Shown here: one piece after another, positions 10,001-17,769 of the stretch
How the letters are laid out: each line of letters begins with the position of its first letter
How positions within the stretch are numbered: the first letter of the stretch is position 1
Assembly: GCA_016719615.1 (NCBI GenBank)
Contig: JADJYQ010000007.1
Span: 248,001-312,000, forward strand
Direction of reading: 5' to 3'
Origin: Saprospiraceae bacterium
GTDB lineage: Bacteria > Bacteroidota > Bacteroidia > Chitinophagales > Saprospiraceae
Length of the DNA stretch: 64,000 nucleotides
The notes under the pieces: model-generated
Told to the model about the DNA's origin: nothing
Databases searched by the model: none
Seen by the model: only the letters and a program-made list of their open reading frames with translations
Translations under genes and position numbers: made by a program

Positions 10001-10948
10001 AGCAGCAGCATTTGGCGAATTTTCTGCCCATATGCTTAAATTACTGGGATCTGTATTTTTATTGGTGTTATCTACTGTAAATTGAAGGTAAGCCGATTGG
10101 ATTAATGAACCTTTTGGAATCTGAATGCCATTGAAACGCATTCCAACATATTGTGGATCCATATTTCCAGCAGATTCCATTCCCAATTCAAGATCCGAAC
10201 TTCCCAAATCCATGCTGCCGGGAGTTTTGGTTTGATTGGCACCAGGAAGATATTCTTCTATATCATCTTCAGCTGTGTTTATTCTCTGACTAAAAGTCTG
10301 AACCGGAATGAATTCAATATAAAGTAATGGTGCATCCGGAGCAGATCCATCAAATGATTCAGCTTCGCGTAATCCACTGCCCTTGATAAAAATGGCCGCA
10401 GCGTTTCCTGAATTCCAGCCGTTCTGATTTACAATTTCCTGGATGAGTTTAGAAATATCTACACTGCGTTGATCGGTAGATTTTTCTCCTATTGTCGCCC
10501 AGCTGCCGGAACGAATATTCCATAAAACTGAATCGCCAAAAGTAGGCCTTTTGCTTAAGTTGAAAGCCTCTGCAGAATTGAATGCAGCTGCATTTAAACT
10601 GCGTTCGGCATGTATGCTCAAGTTGCAAGGATCTGTATTTTTGTTAGTATTATCAACTGTAAATTGCAGGTAAGCTTTAGTGATCAATGATCCCGCAGGA
10701 ATTGCAATATTTAAAAATCTTAATCCTATGTATTGTGGATCCATATTTCCGGCAGATTCCATACCCAATTCAAGGTCAGAACTACCCAGGTCCATATTTC
10801 CGGGAGTTTTGGTTTGATTGGCACCAGCTAAGTATTCTTCCAGATCATCTTCAATGTTGGCGATTCTAACGGAAATACTTTGTTGGGAAAAAATATTGAT
10901 ACCCATCAAAGCCAAACTTAAAATTAGTAATGTTCTTTGCATATTCAT
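7010..10948 (-). CDS. Secreted PhoX-like (DUF839) protein with three N-terminal repeats and a type IX sorting domain
   Basis: 1312 residues: signal peptide (1-21), three tandem beta-rich repeats of 194 residues (from about 32, 226 and 420 to about 603), a domain with a beta-sandwich look (about 615-765, containing NLRVDDGAIVYVNG), a PhoX/DUF839 region (about 780-1200; VNHETVPGG, ITCEEIYSP, GRMSHENLVV, YQGEDASDGSVYKF) and a C-terminal type IX secretion sorting domain (about 1230-1312; IAPNPFKKTANL, YEIMDFQGRTI, PGTYLLKV). PhoX enzymes are calcium/iron phosphatases; whether this one is active cannot be told. The repeats resemble DNRLRE-type surface modules (AYLQFTVDNT). The protein is expected at the cell surface or outside. 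It is monocistronic: a -7 box lies just upstream and a strong terminator follows. Confidence 0.9.
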   Translation of the reverse strand: MNMQRTLLILSLALMGINIFSQQSISVRIANIEDDLEEYLAGANQTKTPGNMDLGSSDLELGMESAGNMDPQYIGLRFLNIAIPAGSLITKAYLQFTVDNTNKNTDPCNLSIHAERSLNAAAFNSAEAFNLSKRPTFGDSVLWNIRSGSWATIGEKSTDQRSVDISKLIQEIVNQNGWNSGNAAAIFIKGSGLREAESFDGSAPDAPLLYIEFIPVQTFSQRINTAEDDIEEYLPGANQTKTPGSMDLGSSDLELGMESAGNMDPQYVGMRFNGIQIPKGSLIQSAYLQFTVDNTNKNTDPSNLSIWAENSPNAAAFNSADPFNLTKRPVFSDSVVWNIPDGSWKTIGEKGLDQQSSNIAQLIQNIVNQDSWAANNSLALFIKGNSLKEAESYDGSAADAPLLVIQYIALGNYSTSIQSVEDDLEEYLPGPNQTKTPGSMDVGSSDLELGMESAGNMDPQYVGMRFANVQLPKGTLVKNAYLQFTVDNTNKNTDPSNLTIWAENTGNAAAFNAAVMFNLSSRPVFADSITWNIPDGSWKTIGEKGNDQRSANIAGLLNSIFAQDDWTSGNALSLFIKGNGLKEAESYDGSAPDAPKLLIEYFQSSKPTLAVTPYPVKRKSEWAYYDKAVSPMGDWTNITFDDLSWDFGAAPLGFGDPFIVTKLSFGPDPNNKYNTAYFRKKIEITDTASLGNQVEFNLRVDDGAIVYVNGIEVFRTNMPSGSVDYNTKAVNRITGHDESYYYVFDVPKSVFQNGINQIAAEVHQWGPITSDLSFDLEINNSLYNSNPTDLGCTDPNDKHIACFTSLLARSQDQLVEVPASHTFQVLFGAFDSYKGTTGSFSTNFDFTGYVPVNGSSTLGYLSVNHETVPGGVSIADIRYDLTSKLWQVDASGPVDFSPVVSTATNCSGTVTPWNTVITCEEIYSPTNQDANADGYVDWGWNVEIDPVTRMVKDYGNGKAKLWAMGRMSHENLVVLNDKRTAYQGEDASDGSVYKFIADKESDLSSGKLYVLKLNQGMSGGEPVSPLGEWLLVPNTTKDEQNNVKTWAIQNGATVFPGVEDVEISPLDGKVYFAVKGAGRVYRFKDDGNTVSAFETFAGNRSYRMNSNGRMVSEPWAQGNDNLTFDDRGNLWVLQDGGNNYVWVIRPDHTQAAPKVEIFMQSPFGSEPTGMTFTPDYKYMFISIQEPAPSNQLTQKDATGRNIQFNRSTTLVVARKDFLGNPTGTKETKESKFKLEIAPNPFKKTANLKIQFIESAVFSYEIMDFQGRTIVSSNLEKLDSGSHKFKIEIAEPGTYLLKVSVNGQIESRVIRTF
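9142..10855 (-). repeat. Three tandem 582-bp coding repeats in the PhoX-like gene
   Basis: Starting at 10855, 10273 and 9691 on the minus strand, three units each encode about 194 residues beginning EDDxEEYLxGxNQTKTPG and containing LGMESAGNMDPQY, AYLQFTVDNTNKNTDP and AESxDGSA. I counted 194 residues between equivalent positions in both steps. The units are alike at the nucleotide level as well, so the array can gain or lose units by recombination and may be collapsed or expanded in an assembly. Confidence 0.9.
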
Positions 10949-10955
10949 TTTTGCT

Positions 10956-10963
10956 CAAACATA
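10956..10963 (-). promoter_or_regulatory. Bacteroidota -7 promoter box for the PhoX-like gene
   Basis: The minus strand reads TATGTTTG, matching the Bacteroidota consensus TAnnTTTG, 7 bases before the ATG at 10948. At the usual spacing the transcript would start at or very near the start codon, giving a leaderless mRNA. I did not find a clear -33 TTG at ideal spacing, so confidence is moderate. Confidence 0.4.
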
Positions 10964-11498
10964 AGGCTCGAAACTAATTCAATAGGCTAAATGCGTTTTA
11001 CCAAAAAGACATGAAAAAATGTATCTTAAGTAAAATATAAATGAAGTTATTGTGTTGCTATTATATATTTTATGTAAATTAATGGTCATAATTAATAAAT
11101 CGGATGGTACTTCACAAAATTTAAATAAGTGGATAGTTTTATCAAAGCGTCTTAAATGTAAATAAGTAAATTTTAAATATGACACCTTATTTGTAAAACC
11201 AATTTCAAGTTTTTATTTTCAAAATGCAATTCAAGAATGGTAGCTTAAGTTTGCCTTGTGAAATATAAAATATAATGAGTAATTATTTTACTCATTATAC
11301 CTCTAAATTAAATATGAAATACTTCCTTCATTTTGTTGCTCTCTTAGATAGTCCTATTCACTTAAATTCTGTCAAATGCAATGTGAAATCTGTATACCAT
11401 ATCAATTAAACAATCAAAAAATCGCAGAAGAATTCGTAATTTTGGATGTTGTCCAATAGAGGAAATAAGAATTTCCCAACAGTTACAAAAAACGCACG
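10964..11498. other. A/T-rich divergent intergenic region with a perfect 12-bp inverted repeat
   Basis: This region lies between two divergently read secreted-protein genes. It is very A/T-rich and I see no convincing gene in it. TATAATGAGTAA (11271-11282) and TTACTCATTATA (11288-11299) form a perfect 12-bp inverted repeat around 5 bases. With no GC and no one-sided T-tract it fits a protein-binding site better than a terminator. The region must hold the promoter for the gene at 11499. Confidence 0.5.
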
Positions 11499-12926
11499 AT
11501 GAGATCTCTGTTACTTCTGTTCACTTTATCCTCCATAACCATAAGCGGTGTCATGGCCCAATCGCCTACCTGGAAACTTTGGGCCAGCGGTTTGCCTTCA
11601 GGCGTGTATCCAAGAATGGCGATTGCACCCAATCACGATATTTTTTACACCCTGCTCGGAACCGGCACAAATCTGGGATTAATCATGAAAGCAAATACAA
11701 AAGATCCAAACGGTAGCTTTGTTGAATTGCCCAAAATTCCCAGACCATCCAGCATCCAAAACAATATTGTGGCACTTGGCTTTAATCGACACAGCGAACC
11801 CATTGCCGGGATTTACTGGACAGACCCACTCCAACCCTGGTTGTTTCGGCTGGATTCAAAAAAATTGACCTGGGATACTTCTACATCACAAACAATTCCT
11901 AGCCTGGGCGGGCATTGCATAGCTACAGCTCCTAATGGTAATATCTACGTCGGTACCAGGTGGGCATATATTTATAAATCAACAGATGATGGAAAAACAT
12001 TCACCGCTATAGACGATAGCAAAATTGTAAAAGATGAATATCCTTGTTATTATCCTAGTTTTAATGGTTCGGTTTATAATGGTGCTATCTTTTCAATTTC
12101 CATCGACCGCTACGGAAGAATTTATGCCGGAACTGAAACAGCTGGAGTTATTTATTCTGATAACGAAGGGCAATCATGGCATCCCGCAGATTTAATGGCG
12201 TGTCAACCAAATGACAAAACCCAAAAAGATAGCAATAGCCAAATGAAAGCGCTATCGATCAGCGGAAATGTAGCTGCACTTGGTTTTACCAAAGAACAAA
12301 ACCTTGTCTGGTCCGGATTGGATATGTGGACTTTAGGCTGGAAAAACAAAATAGGCTTCGCAAATTTTCAGACTAAATCTGTTTCAGAACTTAAGGGGCT
12401 TCCTGATTATTTGATACAAACCGGACAACAAGTTTCAAAAATAGTCACCACGGATTCAGGTCAAATGTTTTTTCATAGTGGAAATTCAAATGGATCCGAC
12501 CCAAATCAAATTGGCATTTATACTTCACGCGATGGCATACAATGGCGTTTATTCAATGATGGCATCACTGGGCAAAACGATGGTTTGTCACAAGGCTCTC
12601 TTGCCGTTGATGGAAACAAAGTATATATGGCCACACACGATGGAAAAGTTTGGATATACGAAGATCAACTTACCCATACTCGATCAGAAATTATTCAACA
12701 AAATTCACTTTCATTATATCCAAATCCGGTTGATGAAATGCTCCATATTAATTTAAATATACATTCAACAAACACTCCCAAACTATATATAATCAATGGA
12801 GTTGGCCAGATCGTTAAAAATATTTCGGTCAATGATCAAGTTCAATTAAGCATAGATATAAAAGACCTGGTCCCGGGATTATATCTTGTAAACTATCATG
12901 GTTCTTTTAGATTTTATAAATTATAA
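11499..12926 (+). CDS. Secreted BNR/Asp-box repeat protein with type IX sorting domain
   Basis: 475 residues: signal peptide (1-20, ending VMAQS), a beta-propeller-like body with BNR/Asp-box motifs (YKSTDDGKTF, YSDNEGQSWHP, YTSRDGIQWRLF), and a C-terminal type IX secretion sorting domain starting at SLYPNPVDEML (about 400) with PGLYLVNYHG near the end. Asp-box propellers occur in sialidases and photosystem-stability-like proteins. I see no sialidase catalytic residues, so an enzyme activity is not claimed. The protein should be exported and attached to the surface. It is read divergently from the PhoX-like gene. The domain type is well supported, the substrate is unknown. Confidence 0.88.
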   Translation: MRSLLLLFTLSSITISGVMAQSPTWKLWASGLPSGVYPRMAIAPNHDIFYTLLGTGTNLGLIMKANTKDPNGSFVELPKIPRPSSIQNNIVALGFNRHSEPIAGIYWTDPLQPWLFRLDSKKLTWDTSTSQTIPSLGGHCIATAPNGNIYVGTRWAYIYKSTDDGKTFTAIDDSKIVKDEYPCYYPSFNGSVYNGAIFSISIDRYGRIYAGTETAGVIYSDNEGQSWHPADLMACQPNDKTQKDSNSQMKALSISGNVAALGFTKEQNLVWSGLDMWTLGWKNKIGFANFQTKSVSELKGLPDYLIQTGQQVSKIVTTDSGQMFFHSGNSNGSDPNQIGIYTSRDGIQWRLFNDGITGQNDGLSQGSLAVDGNKVYMATHDGKVWIYEDQLTHTRSEIIQQNSLSLYPNPVDEMLHINLNIHSTNTPKLYIINGVGQIVKNISVNDQVQLSIDIKDLVPGLYLVNYHGSFRFYKL

Positions 12927-12981
12927 TGGTCTGAATTTATTCCCCAATTCAAATGTTTATTCACCTTCAGCTTGAACTGCA

Positions 12982-13512
12982 ATGCATTTTCCACAAGTCG
13001 AGATAAGAGCTCCATTCAGATCAGACGTATTGGATTTGTGCATGCTTGGCAAAACCAGCTTCATTGAATCACACGGCCATAGTGCATCCTATGAGGATAT
13101 TAATAGCTATACGACAAAAGTTTATTCAGAATCAAATATAAATGCAGAACTGGATGACCTTTCTAATATTTACCATCTTTTGTTTAGCGATGGCATCCTA
13201 GTCGGATATTCAAAAATCAGATTAAATACTCCATGTGATTGGGTTCAACAAAAAACAATAGCAAAACTCGATCGGATTTATTTGCTGAAAGAATACTATG
13301 GACAAAAAATAGGTTTTAATCTTTATGAATATAATCTCCGAATAGCCCGAATGCATCAGCAGGAAGGCATTTGGCTGTATTGTTGGATTGAAAATCACAG
13401 AGCAATTTCGTTTTATAAGCGAATGGGTTTTGAAATTGTGGGAAATGCCGATTTTAAAATATCTGAAACGCACTCCAATCCAAACCATATCATGTATCTA
13501 AAATTAATATAA
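12982..13512 (+). CDS. GNAT-family N-acetyltransferase
   Basis: This 176-residue protein has the GNAT fold elements: an N-terminal strand-helix region, the acetyl-CoA motif A region LDRIYLLKEYYGQKIGFNLYE (about 95-115; Q-x-x-G), and the motif B region WIENHRAISFYKRMGFEIVG (about 136-155), which is characteristic of the family. It would transfer an acetyl group from acetyl-CoA to an amine; the substrate is unknown. The stop TAA shares one base with the ATG of the following amidohydrolase-like gene (TAATG), so the two are probably co-translated. Confidence 0.88.
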   Translation: MHFPQVEIRAPFRSDVLDLCMLGKTSFIESHGHSASYEDINSYTTKVYSESNINAELDDLSNIYHLLFSDGILVGYSKIRLNTPCDWVQQKTIAKLDRIYLLKEYYGQKIGFNLYEYNLRIARMHQQEGIWLYCWIENHRAISFYKRMGFEIVGNADFKISETHSNPNHIMYLKLI

Positions 13513-14243
13513 TGATGCGAGTATGCGCAGCACAAATACATTCAATACCAGGAGATATAAATGCCAATCTTCAAAAACATGTAAAAGCAATTGAGCTAGG
13601 CGCATTTCACGGCTGTGATTTGATTTTTTTTCCTGAACTATCACTTACGGGATATGAGCCGACCTTGTCAAAGGCCCTTGCTTTTGATGTTGAATCTCCA
13701 AAATTGGATCTGTTTCAAAACTTATCCGATACACATAAAATGACACTTCTTATGGGTGCTCCAACAAAGCAAAACCAGGATATTTTCATTTCAATGTTTA
13801 TTTTCCAAGCCGGTAAACCCAGACTTTGTTATTCAAAACAATTTCTCCATGCAGACGAACTGCCTTACTTTAATGCCGGACAGGAGAGCGTATTTTTACA
13901 AACAAATGATCAAATCATCGCACCCGCCATTTATTATGAATCCTTATTACCACACCATGCAGAAACAGCATTCAATGCTGGTGCCCATATCTATCTGGCC
14001 AGTGTAGCCAAATCGGAAAAAGGAATCCGAAAAGCGTATGAACATTATCCAGGCATTGCTCAAAAATATAGATTGACTGTGCTGATGTCCAATGTTGTTG
14101 GCCCTTGTGAAGACTTCATGGCTGGTGGAAGTTCGGCCGTTTGGAATCACCATGGAATATTAATAGATCATTTGGGTCCAGAAGAAGTAGGCTTACTCAT
14201 TTATAATACACTAACAGAAGAGATCAGGAAAGTATATTTGTAA
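13512..14243 (+). CDS. Nitrilase-superfamily protein lacking the catalytic cysteine
   Basis: 243 residues with the carbon-nitrogen hydrolase fold. Two members of the Glu-Lys-Cys triad are in place: Glu42 in FFPELSLTGYEP and Lys109 in CYSKQFLH. The third motif, normally AICYE or AICAD, reads A-I-Y-Y-E, with Tyr141 (TAT at 13932-13934) where the nucleophilic Cys belongs. The rest of the domain (HAETAFNAGAHIYLASVAKS, YRLTVLMSNVVGP, GGSSAVWNHHG) is well preserved, so this is not a decayed gene. Either it is a pseudoenzyme, or TAT is a one-base mutation or error for TGT. It is coupled to the GNAT gene. Normal relatives hydrolyse amides or nitriles. Confidence 0.88.
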   Translation: MMRVCAAQIHSIPGDINANLQKHVKAIELGAFHGCDLIFFPELSLTGYEPTLSKALAFDVESPKLDLFQNLSDTHKMTLLMGAPTKQNQDIFISMFIFQAGKPRLCYSKQFLHADELPYFNAGQESVFLQTNDQIIAPAIYYESLLPHHAETAFNAGAHIYLASVAKSEKGIRKAYEHYPGIAQKYRLTVLMSNVVGPCEDFMAGGSSAVWNHHGILIDHLGPEEVGLLIYNTLTEEIRKVYL

Positions 14244-14358
14244 TCGATATTAATTATTAAGAAAACTATAAGTAAAAATATATCCACAGATATCATGCAA
14301 TTTTAACACAGATTGAATTTATTATTAAACACAAAAGAATCCAAATTTATTTTTAAAA

Positions 14359-14847
14359 ATGGAAAAACAACATCACTACTCCATCAGCACTCAATGGACT
14401 GGCAACAGAGGCACAGGTACCAGCGATTACAGAGCGTACGACAGAAGTCATAGCATCCAATCCAAAAATAAAGCTCCTCTTGAATGTTCTTCTGATGCAG
14501 CTTTTCGAGGAGATCCATCAAAATACAATCCGGAAGATCTTTTGGTTGCTTCGATATCATCTTGTCACATGTTATGGTATCTGCATTTATGTGCGGATGC
14601 AGGCATCATTGTAACGAATTACGAGGATCAGGCAGAAGGCATTATGGTTGAAACACCCAATGGTGGTGGCCATTTTAAGGAAGTGATTTTAAATCCGATC
14701 GTCACAGTAACAGAATCGGAAATGATACCCAAAGCTGAAGCTTTGCATAAAAAAGCACATAAGTTATGTTTTATTTCGAATTCGGTAAATTTTGAGGTGC
14801 GTTTAAAAGTGAGCATTTTCACCTTACCCCCAACGCCTCTCCTCTGA
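14359..14847 (+). CDS. OsmC/Ohr-family peroxide-reducing protein
   Basis: 162 residues of the OsmC type, thiol peroxidases that reduce organic hydroperoxides. The two redox cysteines are present: Cys69 in ASISSCHMLWYLHLCADAG and Cys137 in HKLCFISNSVNF. The domain is complete by about residue 150 (VRLKVSIF). The last residues, TLPPTPLL, are encoded by a dispersed repeat that begins inside the gene at 14820, and the stop codon lies within that repeat, so the C-terminus has been remodelled by insertion. The gene appears to be single. Confidence 0.9.
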   Translation: MEKQHHYSISTQWTGNRGTGTSDYRAYDRSHSIQSKNKAPLECSSDAAFRGDPSKYNPEDLLVASISSCHMLWYLHLCADAGIIVTNYEDQAEGIMVETPNGGGHFKEVILNPIVTVTESEMIPKAEALHKKAHKLCFISNSVNFEVRLKVSIFTLPPTPLL

Positions 14848-14996
14848 AGTGGAGAAAGGAGCGATTTTCTAATTGGATGAGATATAACATATAAAGTCTA
14901 CTGACTTTATTGAATTATTTTAATTATGGAATTATTATTTAATCACCGAATAACTCCCCTCGACACCTCAGTGGAGAGGGGTCGGGGGTGAGGTGG
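14820..14996. repeat. Inverted pair of a C-rich dispersed repeat
   Basis: At 14820-14842 the plus strand reads CACCTTACCCCCAACGCCTC followed by TCC, and at 14973-14995 a copy with 20 of 23 identical bases lies in the opposite orientation. Each is followed by a small stem (for example CCCCTC with GAGGGG near 14956-14981). The pair sits between converging genes; its left copy supplies the last codons and stop of the OsmC gene and its right copy abuts the stop at 14997. It looks like a REP-type element and may act as a two-way terminator. Confidence 0.7.
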
Positions 14997-16760
14997 CTAT
15001 TTTGAATTCAATCTAAAAGTATTCTCAAGATAACCCGGCCTTCTCTTGATGGTTTCCATCATGATCCGTTTATTTGCCAACAAACGTTCGTGAGGACTGA
15101 ATAGAAAAATTTGTGGTTGCAAGTCGAAAAGCGTTTGCTGAAATTCCTGATAGCGTTTAAATCGTTCTTGTTCATCGGTTACAGACCTTATCCCGAGTAT
15201 GAGTGAATCCAATTTTCCGGATTGGATTCCACATCGATTTCCACCTCCGGGTTTTGCATTGCTGCTGTGATAACTTTGGAAGGGATCGTATAATGTTGTT
15301 GCCTGAGGCGTGATGGTTACAAATACCAAATCGAAATTTCGTTCATTTAAATCTTTTCGTATAACCGATGCTTCTTTTGTTTCGGGTAATATTTCCATAC
15401 CCAATTTTCGGGCTTCCTCTTGAAGCAGTAATGATATATTTTTACTGATGGCTCCTGATGCGAGAAACCTCAGCCGCAATATTTGCTTTTTACCATCGAT
15501 CAATTTATCAAGCAAACCGTCTTTATCGGTGTCTTCCCAACCGGCTTGCTTTAATAATTCTTTGGCTGCTTCCGGATCATATCCTACCTCTTTTAAGTTC
15601 TTATTGTAATAGGGTTTAATGGGATGAATAGGTCCATAAATAGGGTCGGCAAGGCCCATCATCAGGTCATTAATAAAACTACTAACGTTTGTTAGTTTTG
15701 CGAGTGCTTTTCGCACTTGCACGTCCTGAAGTATTTGATTGCGCAGGTTTAATTCAATGAGGGCATATTGAAAATGTCCGGGCGAGTAAAATCGGAGCAT
15801 CGAATTTTGCGTTGAATCTTTCCGAAGATCTGCAAACTGTTTTGGAGAAACTTCTGTCACCAAATCGACGCTACCTTCCTTTACAGCAAGGATCGCAGCA
15901 GCTTCATCGGGCATGATCACATATTCGATAAATGCGGGTTGGGCTTCCAGCATTTTATTCGTAGCTGCATATTTGCTTCCCCACCAATTCTTTTTGCGTT
16001 CTAATACGATTCTGGATCCTGCATCCCATGATTTTAAACGGTAGGGGCCAGCTCCTTGGATTCCCATTTTACAAAACGATGCACTTTCAAATTGTTCAGC
16101 AAATCGCTTGAGCAGTGAATGCTCCTCCGGTGTCCAGTTTGCACTATCTTTCCTAACCAATGCTTCTAGACTGAATGTACGCATGATTCTTTCCGGATCA
16201 TACACATGTTCGGGATACAAATTCACATTTCCACTGACTTCTTTTCCCAACATATAATCCTTAGATACATGTACCTGCAATAATTTTGGCTTTGAAGAAT
16301 CATATTGAATGTGAAAAATGTTTTTCAAAAAGCCTCTCCAAGTTGGATTTTTAATATATGGGTTTAAGGCGGCTTTCACCGTAAAATCATAATCGGCTGC
16401 TGTGATTGTTTTCCCATCGTCCCAGTTGGCATCATCCAATATTTCGACGCCGAAAATATGCGAAGTATCCGTTGTTGCTCTTATTTCCGGGGCGGACTTC
16501 ACCATCAACGGACTCAATTCTAAATTCTCCGCACTGTATTCGATCATGGGCAACATTAGCAAAGCTTCTATTTGAGTTGCCAATGAAGACTGCGATACGA
16601 TTGGATGCAAACAGTCAAAATCTTCTCGGATTCGGATCCGAACTGTAAATTCTTCATCCTTCTGCAACTGATGACAAGCAACAAGACCAAACAAAATGTA
16701 AATACAAAATAGTAGCTGCTGCCCCATTCTAAGAATTGAAATGTTGCGATTCATATTCAT
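14997..16760 (-). CDS. Peptide/nickel-type ABC transporter substrate-binding lipoprotein (family 5)
   Basis: About 587 residues. The N-terminus MNMNRN leads to a hydrophobic segment and a lipobox LVAC, so this is a lipoprotein; I chose the ATG at 16760 since an earlier one at 16817 would overlap the divergent gene and place charged residues before the signal. Family 5 features are clear: DANWDDGKTITAADYDFTVKA (about 125-150), RKNWWGSKY, VRKALAKLTNVSSFINDL and YDPEAAKELLKQAGWEDTDKDG. Such proteins bind oligopeptides or similar ligands for import. No permease or ATPase genes are adjacent, so it is an orphan or works with a distant transporter. A perfect dispersed palindrome lies within the gene at 15681. 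Confidence 0.88.
   Translation of the reverse strand: MNMNRNISILRMGQQLLFCIYILFGLVACHQLQKDEEFTVRIRIREDFDCLHPIVSQSSLATQIEALLMLPMIEYSAENLELSPLMVKSAPEIRATTDTSHIFGVEILDDANWDDGKTITAADYDFTVKAALNPYIKNPTWRGFLKNIFHIQYDSSKPKLLQVHVSKDYMLGKEVSGNVNLYPEHVYDPERIMRTFSLEALVRKDSANWTPEEHSLLKRFAEQFESASFCKMGIQGAGPYRLKSWDAGSRIVLERKKNWWGSKYAATNKMLEAQPAFIEYVIMPDEAAAILAVKEGSVDLVTEVSPKQFADLRKDSTQNSMLRFYSPGHFQYALIELNLRNQILQDVQVRKALAKLTNVSSFINDLMMGLADPIYGPIHPIKPYYNKNLKEVGYDPEAAKELLKQAGWEDTDKDGLLDKLIDGKKQILRLRFLASGAISKNISLLLQEEARKLGMEILPETKEASVIRKDLNERNFDLVFVTITPQATTLYDPFQSYHSSNAKPGGGNRCGIQSGKLDSLILGIRSVTDEQERFKRYQEFQQTLFDLQPQIFLFSPHERLLANKRIMMETIKRRPGYLENTFRLNSK
15681..15696. repeat. Dispersed palindrome ACTAAC-GTTT-GTTAGT
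   Basis: The outer arms are perfectly complementary and the spacer is 4 bases, as in the other copies. The motif lies inside the substrate-binding-protein gene and reads L-T-N-V-S on the coding strand, the same codon phase as the copies at 6741, 28377 and 43621. Confidence 0.6.
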
Positions 16761-16810
16761 AATCTCATAAACTTTAGTCAGAAAAGGATGTTTCTTCAGT
16801 AAGTAAAGAT

Positions 16811-17725
16811 ATGGCAAATATTTTAATTGCAGGAGCCAATGGACTTATTGGAAAAGAGTTGTCTTCTTATCTCCATACACAAGGCCATACAATTCACTGG
16901 TTGGTTAGAAAACCCTCTGCACAAATTTCTTATCCGCAATTTATTTGGGATCCTTCAAATCAAAAAATCGATTTAAATGCATTTAAATCCGTAGACGTTC
17001 TCATCAATTTGACCGGCAGTCCTATATCTTCAGGCCGATGGACGGCCAAACGAAAGTCAGATATCTTACAATCGCGATTAAACAGTATTCAGGTATTGAG
17101 TGATGCACTAAACCTTGCGCAAGTCAGACCCCGCCAAATCATTCAGGCAACTGCTATTGGCTTTTATGGAGATCGTCCAAATGCTCAAGTTACAGAAAAA
17201 GACCCAGCCGGAATAAATGGATTTCTTTGTGAGGTGACCAAACAATGGGAAGACAAGGCCCGGATTTTTGAAAATCAAACACAAATACTAACAACTGTTC
17301 GTACCGGTTTATATTTAAGTTCAAACGGCGGGGTTTGGCCCAAACTTATTATGACTCTGCCCTTTAAATTTATCAGTTATTTTGGAAACGGGAATCAAAT
17401 CTACAGTTGGATACATGATTCGGACTATATCCGGGCCCTGGCCCATTTGATCGATCATAAAATCAGCGGCCCTGTCAATTTAACCGCACCCCATCCGGTA
17501 TCGCACAAAGATCTTGTAAAAGCCATACAAAAAATTTATCCTTGTCTTTTAATCCCTGGTCCGCCAGCAATAATACTTCGTATTCTTATGGGTGAAATGA
17601 GCAGCTTAGTGCTTGATTCATGTGATGCGCATCCCAAAGTTCTTTTAGATTCCGGTTTTCAATTTAAGCATGCCTACATTGATTCTGCAGTGCAAACCCT
17701 CCTCAAAAAATCCGATAAGGCCTAA
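16811..17725 (+). CDS. TIGR01777-family NAD(P)-dependent sugar epimerase-like protein
   Basis: 304 residues with an N-terminal Rossmann motif (ILIAGANGLIGKEL, residues 4-17), the family hallmark LINLTGSPISSGRWTAKRK (about 65-83) followed by ILQSRLNS, and a conserved segment ATAIGFYGDR holding the likely catalytic Tyr. The C-terminal DUF1731-like part (PGPPAIILRILMGEMSSLVLDS) is also present. E. coli YfcH is a relative. The substrate is unknown. It is divergent from the lipoprotein gene, with only 50 bases between the starts. Confidence 0.9.
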   Translation: MANILIAGANGLIGKELSSYLHTQGHTIHWLVRKPSAQISYPQFIWDPSNQKIDLNAFKSVDVLINLTGSPISSGRWTAKRKSDILQSRLNSIQVLSDALNLAQVRPRQIIQATAIGFYGDRPNAQVTEKDPAGINGFLCEVTKQWEDKARIFENQTQILTTVRTGLYLSSNGGVWPKLIMTLPFKFISYFGNGNQIYSWIHDSDYIRALAHLIDHKISGPVNLTAPHPVSHKDLVKAIQKIYPCLLIPGPPAIILRILMGEMSSLVLDSCDAHPKVLLDSGFQFKHAYIDSAVQTLLKKSDKA

Positions 17726-17769
17726 ACTTCAATTGTATTCCATTGCCTAAATCGCAAATTCCTTCAAAG

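Noticed and set aside
14997..16817. Start of the substrate-binding lipoprotein at 16817
   Set aside because: It would overlap the divergent epimerase gene and add 19 residues before a complete lipoprotein signal.
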